5,045 bases of DNA, from assembly GCA_900553635.1 (NCBI GenBank), contig USDU01000186.1:1-5045 (forward strand), read 5' to 3'. How positions within the stretch are numbered: position 1 is the stretch's first letter; each line of letters starts with the position of its first letter. Of this stretch, positions 1-5,045 are shown piece after piece. The stretch comes from an uncultured Lachnospiraceae bacterium. GTDB taxonomy: Bacteria > Bacillota_A > Clostridia > Lachnospirales > Lachnospiraceae. The notes under the pieces were generated by a model that saw only the letters and a program-made list of their open reading frames with translations, did not search any database and was not told the DNA's origin. The position numbers and the translations under genes are program-made.

Positions 1-51
1 TTATAGCATAAAAAAATACAAAAAGGGTGTTGTTTTTTAGTTAATTATGCA

Positions 52-80
52 TTGACAAAGAAAGGCAGAGTTGGTAGAAT
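52..80 (+). promoter_or_regulatory. Sigma-A type promoter for ilvN
   Basis: A perfect -35 box TTGACA (52-57) is followed after exactly 17 bases by TAGAAT (75-80), one mismatch from the TATAAT consensus. A TG pair at 72-73, one base before the -10 box, makes it an extended -10 promoter. Transcription should start near 87-88, leaving a 5' leader of only about 41 bases before the ilvN ATG. That is too short for a T-box or a peptide attenuator, so the sequence shows no amino-acid-sensing leader for ilvN. Bases 1-51 are AT-rich and hold no recognisable gene end. Confidence 0.8.
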
Positions 81-128
81 GAAAAACAAAGCTGTTTTAC
101 ACATTACCAAGAGAAAGTGGGAAAGAAT

Positions 129-629
129 ATGAAACAGAGAATTTTATCTATTTTAGTAGATAACACAGCCGGTGTTTTAGGAAGAATCGCCGGTATGTTC
201 AGCCGGAGAGGCTACAATATAGACAGCCTTACAGTAGGTGTAACCGCAGACCCGAGATATTCCCGTATGACGGTTGTCTGCAGCGGAGATGATGATGTCC
301 TCGAGCAGATTACAAAGCAGCTGAACAAACTGGTGGATGTTAGAGATATCAAGATTCTTGAACCGGATGCCAGTGTTATCAGAGAGTTGATTCTTGTAAA
401 AGTGAGAGTATCTCAGGCAAACAGACAGAATGTCACATCTATCGCAGAGATTTTCCGTGCGAAGGTTGTAGATGTGTCCGTCGATTCCATGGTATTGGAA
501 CTGACAGGTTCAAAATCAAAACTGGAGGCATTTCTCCAGCTTCTGGCAGATGGTAATGAGATTCTGGAATTGGCAAGAACCGGAGTATCCGGACTGTCAC
601 GTGGATCTGATTACGTATTAGTTTTATAA
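129..629 (+). CDS. ilvN: Acetolactate synthase small (regulatory) subunit
   Basis: This is the regulatory subunit of acetohydroxyacid synthase, which condenses pyruvate into acetolactate (or pyruvate with 2-oxobutyrate) in cytosolic branched-chain amino acid synthesis; it activates the catalytic IlvB subunit and confers feedback inhibition by valine. The 166-residue length fits the family. An N-terminal ACT domain (about residues 3-78) carries the signature DNTAGVLGRIAGMFSRRGYN. N12, G15 and N30 align with E. coli IlvH N11, G14 and N29, positions tied to valine binding, so feedback control is probably intact. The C-terminal domain (about 84-160) ends with the typical ELARTGVSGLSRG. I chose ATG 129 because family members begin close to MKxRILSILVDN; an in-frame GTG at 117 would add four residues and cannot be excluded. 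Ribosome binding is weak for both (GGGAAAG at 119-125, or AGAGAAAG further upstream). Lysine codons are mixed (5 AAA, 3 AAG). No ilvB lies upstream in the window. Confidence 0.93.
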   Translation: MKQRILSILVDNTAGVLGRIAGMFSRRGYNIDSLTVGVTADPRYSRMTVVCSGDDDVLEQITKQLNKLVDVRDIKILEPDASVIRELILVKVRVSQANRQNVTSIAEIFRAKVVDVSVDSMVLELTGSKSKLEAFLQLLADGNEILELARTGVSGLSRGSDYVLVL

Positions 630-638
630 AAACGTGAA

Positions 639-714
639 ACCGGATGAAAAGCCCGGTCAGAAGATACAGCGAAAAGCTGTCAATTACATAGTGTGCTAGA
701 GGGGAAACCCCCTA
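639..714 (+). other. Three consecutive hairpins in the ilvN-ilvC spacer
   Basis: The 122-base gap between ilvN and ilvC holds three short inverted repeats. Hairpin 1 pairs ACCGG (639-643) with CCGGT (653-657). Hairpin 2 pairs ACAGC (666-670) with GCTGT (676-680) around a GAAAA loop. Hairpin 3 pairs TAG and GGGG (697-699, 701-704, bulged A700) with CCCCCTA (708-714) around an AAA loop. The heptamer GAAAAGC occurs in both hairpins 1 and 2 (646-652 and 671-677). None is followed by a T-run, so they are not intrinsic terminators. They could be a processing or stability element between the two cistrons, or a leader for ilvC. I recognise no known riboswitch family: no T-box, guanidine, ppGpp or cobalamin signature is visible. 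Stems are seen directly; any function is inferred. Confidence 0.45.
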
Positions 715-721
715 ACAATAG

Positions 722-1771
<1,050 letters not shown>

Positions 1772-1778
1772 TTAGAAT

Positions 1779-3437
1779 ATGAAGGAATGGAGCAGAAAAG
1801 TATATGTAGAGCTGCCCCGACCCTGTGAGGAGGACCACAGATCCATGCAGAAGCGGCTTTTGGCTGCTCTGCGGGACTGTGGTTCTTTTTATACGGGAGA
1901 CTCGCAGAGCGTGTTTTCTCACGTTGTTCGGGATGAGGCAGATATCAGGATCCGCCCGGCGGTACTGAATGATTGTCTGGCGATCTGCGAGCAGGCAGAT
2001 TGGCAGGTGACGGCGTCCCTGGGTTTCGACGGACGTGTCTGGGAACTGCTTGCGCTGGAGCCGGGCGATACTGCAGCACAGCATTATGGCCTCTGCGTGG
2101 ATTTGGGCAGTACTACGATTATAATGGAGCTGGTGGATTTAAATACCGGAGAGACGCTTGCCTCGGAAAGTGTATTCAATCCGCAGATCGCTTACGGGGA
2201 CGATATTCTGACTCGGATCTTCTATACTAAGGATCATCCGGAGCGGCGCCGTGAGCTTCAGGAGGCTACGGCAAAGGGATTCCGGAAGCTTATGGTTCAG
2301 CTTTCGAAAGAAACGGGCGTGGATACCAGGAAGTGCAACATCCTGACCGTGGCGGGCAATACGACCATGATGCATTTCCTACTAGGTCTGGATGCTTTCG
2401 GGGTTTTTCAGTCGCCCTACGCGGTACAGACTCTGGAGCCGGAGGTATGCCGGGGAGCGGAGCTTGGAATTCCGGTACAGGGCTTTGTATACCTTTGTCC
2501 GGCCATGGAGAATTACCTGGGCGGCGATATCATCAGCGGTATGCTGGCTACGGGGCTTCCCGACCGGGAGGAGATCAGTGTCTTCCTGGATGTGGGGACC
2601 AACGGCGAGCTGGTGGTGGGCAATCAGGAATTCCTGCTGGCAGGCGCAGGCGCGGCAGGCCCGGCCCTGGAGGGCGGTTCGGTCCGTACCGGTATGCGGG
2701 CGGAGAACGGCGCGGTGGATAGCGTAACCACGGAAAACGGACGGCTGAAGGCACATGTAATCGGTGAGACAGAGGCGAAGGGCATCTGCGGCTCCGGTAT
2801 CGTGGATCTGCTGGCAGAGCTTTACCTGAATGGCTGGATTGATCTGCGGGGGAGATTTCAAGAAGCGGAAATTCGGACGGAAGAGAGCCGAGACGAGGAT
2901 GAAAAAGAGAAACTTCGGATTCCCGGACTTAAAAAGCTCCCCATGCGCGACGCAGCTTCCGAAAAAGATATGGAATACGCCATCGAATACGCCCAGGGTC
3001 TCTATTTTTACCAGAGCGATATCGACGAGTTCATCCGCACCAAGGCGGCGGCCATGACTATGGTGGAATACATGATGAACCTGATTGGTCTTGGCATGGA
3101 AGACGTGAGCCGCTTTTATGTGGCCGGAGCCTTCGGCACCCACATCGACAAGGAGTCGGCGGTGACCATCGGCATGTACCCGGATATCGACCGGGACAAA
3201 ATCATTTCCCCGGGAAATACATCCCTGCAGGGGGCGAAAAAGCTGTTACTGGATCGAAGCCTTACCGAAAAGGCAGAGGAGATCATCGAACGGATGCAAT
3301 ACGTCCAGTTCGGCGCGGTGGAGGAGTTCATCGAGCTCATGCGCGCGGCCCAGGCGATTCCGCATACAGATTTGCAGCGGTTCCCAACTGTGGAGCGGCG
3401 GCTTTTGGAACGGCAAGCGGCGAAAGCAGAAAAATAG
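1779..3437 (+). CDS. RACo-like ASKHA-domain protein lacking the ferredoxin domain (DUF4445 family)
   Basis: The protein belongs to the actin-like ATPase family typified by RACo, which uses ATP to drive reductive reactivation of corrinoid proteins. From residue 7, KVYVELPRP matches the linker that in RACo follows an N-terminal [2Fe-2S] domain; that domain is absent, which explains 552 residues against roughly 630-650. The nine cysteines are scattered (16, 34, 66, 70, 106, 186, 224, 240, 337), with no iron-sulfur cluster pattern. ATPase motifs appear in order: VDLGSTT (107-113, phosphate 1), VAGNTTMMHFLLG (191-203), LDVGTNGEL (270-278, phosphate 2), GICGSGIVDLLAELY (335-349), SDIDEFIRTKAA (413-424) and YVAGAFGTHID (447-457, adenosine site). 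A charged segment (about 360-380) is probably a surface linker. ATG 1779 lies 7 bases after ilvC with a poor ribosome site; translational coupling is likely. An internal ATG (1845) has a strong site, but starting there would lose the conserved linker. It has very GC-rich patches (78% at 2641-2700). The substrate is unknown; no corrinoid protein is visible nearby. Confidence 0.85.
   Translation: MKEWSRKVYVELPRPCEEDHRSMQKRLLAALRDCGSFYTGDSQSVFSHVVRDEADIRIRPAVLNDCLAICEQADWQVTASLGFDGRVWELLALEPGDTAAQHYGLCVDLGSTTIIMELVDLNTGETLASESVFNPQIAYGDDILTRIFYTKDHPERRRELQEATAKGFRKLMVQLSKETGVDTRKCNILTVAGNTTMMHFLLGLDAFGVFQSPYAVQTLEPEVCRGAELGIPVQGFVYLCPAMENYLGGDIISGMLATGLPDREEISVFLDVGTNGELVVGNQEFLLAGAGAAGPALEGGSVRTGMRAENGAVDSVTTENGRLKAHVIGETEAKGICGSGIVDLLAELYLNGWIDLRGRFQEAEIRTEESRDEDEKEKLRIPGLKKLPMRDAASEKDMEYAIEYAQGLYFYQSDIDEFIRTKAAAMTMVEYMMNLIGLGMEDVSRFYVAGAFGTHIDKESAVTIGMYPDIDRDKIISPGNTSLQGAKKLLLDRSLTEKAEEIIERMQYVQFGAVEEFIELMRAAQAIPHTDLQRFPTVERRLLERQAAKAEK
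1827..1847 (+). promoter_or_regulatory. Possible internal ribosome binding site and start in the ASKHA gene
   Basis: GAGGAGGA at 1827-1834 lies 10 bases before an in-frame ATG (1845-1847, residue 23). It is a far better ribosome site than the one before ATG 1779. It could give a 530-residue product. The same bases encode Cys-Glu-Glu-Asp, so the match may be coincidental. Conservation of the residues upstream (KVYVELPRP) favours 1779 as the main start. Confidence 0.3.
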
Positions 3438-3443
3438 GGAACA

Positions 3444-3469
3444 GCGGGCGGCTAAGATAAGCCGCCCGC
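3444..3469 (+). terminator. GC-rich inverted repeat after the ASKHA gene, probable transcript end
   Basis: A perfect 10-bp stem pairs GCGGGCGGCT (3444-3453) with AGCCGCCCGC (3460-3469) around the loop AAGATA. It starts 6 bases after the stop codon of the ASKHA gene and lies before the carA promoter, where a transcript end is expected. There is no T-run on the + strand after the stem; the following bases are A-rich. It is therefore not a canonical intrinsic terminator; it may act with other factors, protect the 3' end, or be weakly bidirectional, since CTATTTTT follows the stem on the minus strand. Confidence 0.5.
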
Positions 3470-3534
3470 AAAAGCTATGAAAAATGGTATGAAAAAAATG
3501 TCGCGAAAAAATCGGATTGTACCGAAAAAAACTC

Positions 3535-3563
3535 TTGAACATCAAAAAAAGTTATAGTATAAT
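3535..3563 (+). promoter_or_regulatory. Sigma-A type promoter for carAB
   Basis: TTGAAC (3535-3540, 4 of 6 matches to TTGACA) and a perfect TATAAT (3558-3563) are separated by 17 bases. The start should fall at A3570 or A3571. The -10 box lies inside a 5-bp inverted repeat, GTTAT (3551-3555) with ATAAC (3562-3566), which might be an operator or chance. Runs of 5 to 7 A precede and interrupt the promoter (3480-3484, 3492-3498, 3506-3511, 3525-3531, 3544-3550); those at about -40 and -60 could act as an UP element. Confidence 0.75.
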
Positions 3564-3569
3564 AACTTC

Positions 3570-3575
3570 AATTTG
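3570..3575 (+). promoter_or_regulatory. Initially transcribed AATTTG, candidate UTP-sensitive slippage site
   Basis: Placed 7 bases from the last base of TATAAT, A3570 is the expected +1, so the transcript would begin AAUUUG. E. coli pyrBI transcripts also begin AAUUUG, where high UTP causes repeated U addition and abortive release; E. coli carAB P1 uses a related GUUUG start. A carbamoyl phosphate synthase promoter is a sensible place for such control. The sequence is seen; the mechanism is inferred by analogy and not established for this organism. Confidence 0.4.
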
Positions 3576-3580
3576 AGGAG

Positions 3581-3624
3581 AAAAGACTGGAAATGCGAGT
3601 GGGCATGGTATGTCTTTTTTTTTT
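3581..3624 (+). terminator. Attenuator-like hairpin with a ten-T run in the carA leader
   Basis: AAAAGAC (3581-3587) can pair with GTCTTTT (3612-3618), and inside it ATGC (3593-3596) pairs with GCAT (3603-3606), separated by a 5x5 internal loop rich in purine mismatches. An uninterrupted run of ten T (3615-3624) follows at the place expected for an intrinsic terminator. The stem is weak because four of its outer pairs use the T-run itself, so it may be a pause or a conditional terminator. It lies wholly between promoter and carA, so it would act as a leader attenuator. No PyrR-binding consensus was recognised. A purine-rich GAGGAG (3575-3580) just upstream could let a ribosome block the 5' arm. 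Confidence 0.4.
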
Positions 3625-3754
3625 GAGAAAGTATATACAAAGAGACTATATTTTTGAAAGGAACAGGTGGACGAATGAAAGCTTTTCTGATATTGGAAGA
3701 CGGACATGTGTTTACAGGCACCAGCATTGGCTCGGAACGCGAAGTGATAAGTGA
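3593..3754 (+). CDS. Possible carA leader peptide (53 residues), speculative
   Basis: An ATG inside the attenuator-like hairpin opens a 53-codon frame starting MRVGMVCLFFLRKY. It reads through the ten-T run as Leu-Phe-Phe-Leu and ends at TGA 3752-3754, overlapping the carA start in another frame. GAGGAG (3575-3580) lies 12 bases before the ATG, longer than ideal; in-frame GTG 3599 and ATG 3605 are further alternatives. E. coli pyrBI also has a leader peptide (44 residues) translated across its attenuator. The part after 3675 is only an out-of-frame reading of carA, so protein conservation cannot be expected there. The ORF may be chance. Confidence 0.2.
   Translation: MRVGMVCLFFLRKYIQRDYIFERNRWTNESFSDIGRRTCVYRHQHWLGTRSDK
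3665..3670 (+). promoter_or_regulatory. Ribosome binding site of carA
   Basis: AGGTGG (5 of 6 to AGGAGG) ends 4 bases before ATG 3675, slightly close; AAAGGA (3657-3662) is an alternative at 12 bases. Together with the conserved protein start, these favour ATG 3675 over the in-frame TTG at 3654. Confidence 0.55.
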
Positions 3755-4754
3755 GATCGTGTTCAATACGTCAATGACCGGGTATCTGGAAGTGCTGACT
3801 GATCCCTCTTACGCGGGACAGGCAGTGGTAATGACTTATCCGCTGATTGGTAATTATGGTATATGTTATGAGGATATGGAGTCCGGACGTCCCTGGCCGG
3901 ATGGATATATTGTTCGGGAGCTTTCTCGTCTTCCCAGCAATTTCAGAAGTACAGATACAATTCAGAATTTCCTGAAAAAATATGATATTCCCGGAATCGC
4001 AGGTATTGATACCCGTGCCCTGACCAAGATTTTGCGTGAGAGCGGCACCATGAACGGTATGATTACCACAAAAGAATATGACAATCTGGACGAGGTACTG
4101 CCCCGTTTAAAGGCATACCGTACAGGTAAGGTGGTAGAAAAGGTAACCTGCAGAGAAAAATCCGTGATGAAGCGGGACGGTTATAAGGTAGCTCTTCTCG
4201 ACTTCGGCGCAAAGCGCAATATTGCCCGTTCTCTCTATGAAAGAGGCTGTGAGGTTACGATTTATCCGGCAGATACAAAGGCAGAGGAGATTATCGCGTC
4301 TAATCCGGACGGTATCATGTTGTCCAACGGCCCCGGAGACCCCAAGGACTGCGGTCCCATCATCGACGAGGTGCGGAAGCTCTATGAGAGCGATATCCCG
4401 ATTTTTGCCATCTGTCTGGGACATCAGCTGATGGCCCTGGCCACAGGCGCGGACACCTACAAGCTGAAATACGGCCACAGAGGCGGCAACCATCCGGTGA
4501 AGGATCTGGAGACCGGAAGAGTATACATTTCCTCCCAGAACCACGGCTATGCCGTAGATGTGAACAGCCTGAACCCGGCCGTAGCTACGGCAGCCTTTGA
4601 AAATGTCAATGACAAAACCAACGAGGGTCTGAAATACACCGGTAAGAACATTTTTACCGTACAGTTCCATCCGGAGGCATGCCCGGGTCCCCAGGATTCC
4701 GGCTACCTGTTTGACCGGTTTATTCGCATGATGGAGGTGAAGAAAAATGCCTAA
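3675..4754 (+). CDS. carA: Carbamoyl phosphate synthase small subunit (glutamine amidotransferase)
   Basis: CarA hydrolyses glutamine and channels ammonia to CarB for carbamoyl phosphate, the common precursor of pyrimidines and arginine. The 359 residues are a normal length. The N-terminal small-chain domain (about 1-130) opens with [15 protein letters not shown] and contains [20 protein letters not shown] (30-49). The class I amidotransferase domain (about 170-355) has LSNGPGDP (216-223), the nucleophile C247 in [16 protein letters not shown] (267-275), and H332 and E334 in [10 protein letters not shown], completing the Cys-His-Glu triad. ATG 3675 fits the family start; TTG 3654 would add seven residues of no family resemblance. 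It overlaps carB by 8 bases. Its upstream leader suggests pyrimidine-linked control. Composition becomes more GC-rich towards the 3' half, but lysine codons stay mixed, unlike ilvC. It could be named pyrAA if dedicated to pyrimidines; a second arginine-specific copy cannot be judged here. Confidence 0.97.
   Translation: MKAFLILEDGHVFTGTSIGSEREVISEIVFNTSMTGYLEVLTDPSYAGQAVVMTYPLIGNYGICYEDMESGRPWPDGYIVRELSRLPSNFRSTDTIQNFLKKYDIPGIAGIDTRALTKILRESGTMNGMITTKEYDNLDEVLPRLKAYRTGKVVEKVTCREKSVMKRDGYKVALLDFGAKRNIARSLYERGCEVTIYPADTKAEEIIASNPDGIMLSNGPGDPKDCGPIIDEVRKLYESDIPIFAICLGHQLMALATGADTYKLKYGHRGGNHPVKDLETGRVYISSQNHGYAVDVNSLNPAVATAAFENVNDKTNEGLKYTGKNIFTVQFHPEACPGPQDSGYLFDRFIRMMEVKKNA
4733..4740 (+). promoter_or_regulatory. 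Ribosome binding site of carB inside carA
   Basis: GGAGGTGA is a full Shine-Dalgarno match ending 6 bases before ATG 4747. It lies within the last codons of carA, so carB has its own strong initiation signal in addition to coupling through the 8-base overlap. Confidence 0.85.
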
Positions 4755-5045
4755 GAATCCGTCTATCAAAAAAGTACTTGTCATCGGCTCCGGCCCGATC
4801 ATCATCGGCCAGGCAGCCGAGTTCGACTATGCGGGCACCCAGGCCTGCCGTTCCCTGAAGGAGGAGGGCATCGAGGTAGTTCTTTTAAATTCCAATCCGG
4901 CCACTATCATGACCGATAAGGATATCGCGGATCGTGTATACATCGAACCGCTGACTGTCGAGGTGGTAGAGCAGCTGATTCTGAAGGAGCAGCCCGACAG
5001 TGTACTGCCGACCCTGGGCGGTCAGGCAGGACTGAACCTTGCCAT
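4747..5045 (+). CDS. carB: Carbamoyl phosphate synthase large subunit, 5' part only
   Basis: CarB makes carbamoyl phosphate from bicarbonate, two ATP and ammonia delivered by CarA, using two tandem ATP-grasp halves. Only the first 99 residues of a protein usually near 1,070 are visible; the rest runs off the window. They form the N-terminal pre-ATP-grasp domain of the carboxyphosphate half. Recognisable motifs are [20 protein letters not shown] (14-33), [10 protein letters not shown] (48-57) and [11 protein letters not shown] (87-97), all highly conserved in the family. The start ATGCCTAA overlaps the carA stop by 8 bases, the usual arrangement for stoichiometric subunits. No frameshift or lost residue is visible in this part. 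The downstream ATP-grasp and allosteric (UMP or ornithine binding) regions are outside the window, so its regulation cannot be read. Confidence 0.97.
   Translation, partial: MPKNPSIKKVLVIGSGPIIIGQAAEFDYAGTQACRSLKEEGIEVVLLNSNPATIMTDKDIADRVYIEPLTVEVVEQLILKEQPDSVLPTLGGQAGLNLA

Noticed and set aside
11..39. Weak hairpin between A-rich and T-rich stretches at the left edge, as a terminator of an upstream gene
   Set aside because: Pairing is A-U only with mismatches, and no upstream coding sequence is visible to support it.
2382..3143. A 253-codon minus-strand frame and several + strand frames inside the ASKHA gene
   Set aside because: The region is GC-rich, so stops are rare in all frames; the ASKHA frame alone carries conserved motifs.
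3570..3674. PyrR-binding anti-antiterminator in the carA leader
   Set aside because: I looked for the conserved PyrR RNA loop consensus and did not find it; the leader is also short for the three-hairpin arrangement.
3246..3766. Minus-strand frames covering the spacer before carA
   Set aside because: Low-complexity translations produced from the A-tracts and T-run; no conserved motif, and no promoter or ribosome site was recognised.
3675..4754. A codon-switch mosaic in carA like that in ilvC
   Set aside because: The 3' half is more GC-rich, but AAA and AAG are mixed throughout, so there is no sharp boundary.
4107..4805. A 232-codon minus-strand frame opposite carA
   Set aside because: It overlaps the conserved amidotransferase domain and reads as a shadow of it.

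Overview
This window reads as a chromosomal housekeeping stretch from a Gram-positive, Clostridia-type anaerobe, most likely a member of the Lachnospiraceae. The support is strong AGGAGG-type ribosome binding sites, AT-rich spacers between mid-GC genes, a ketol-acid reductoisomerase of the sequence type I remember from gut Lachnospiraceae, and a RACo-like ASKHA gene, a family common in acetogenic and gut Clostridia. The family assignment rests on memory of related proteins, not on a search. All recognisable genes lie on the + strand.

Layout. A near-consensus extended -10 promoter (52-80) drives ilvN (129-629), the regulatory subunit of acetolactate synthase. A 122-base spacer with three small hairpins separates it from ilvC (752-1771), ketol-acid reductoisomerase. 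Seven bases after ilvC begins a 552-residue ASKHA-fold protein (1779-3437) of the corrinoid-activation (RACo/DUF4445) family that lacks the usual N-terminal [2Fe-2S] domain. A 10-bp GC-rich inverted repeat (3444-3469) closes this unit. A second promoter (3535-3563) then opens carA (3675-4754) and carB (4747 to beyond the window edge), the two subunits of glutamine-dependent carbamoyl phosphate synthase, which overlap by 8 bases.

How the genes work together. IlvN and IlvC supply consecutive steps of valine, leucine and isoleucine synthesis; the catalytic subunit IlvB is not in the window. CarA and CarB make carbamoyl phosphate for arginine and pyrimidines. The ASKHA protein has no obvious link to either pathway; it is probably co-transcribed with ilvC.

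Most worth a second look: (1) ilvC changes codon usage abruptly near nt 1108-1117, with all 8 earlier lysines AAA and all 18 later ones AAG, suggesting a recombinant gene. (2) The carA promoter would start transcripts with AAUUUG, the start of the E. coli pyrBI transcript that undergoes UTP-sensitive slippage. (3) It is followed by a hairpin, a run of ten T and an overlapping small ORF, a layout resembling pyrBI attenuation. (4) The ilvN-ilvC spacer can form alternative structures involving the ilvC Shine-Dalgarno sequence. No mobile element, CRISPR array, tRNA or rRNA was seen.
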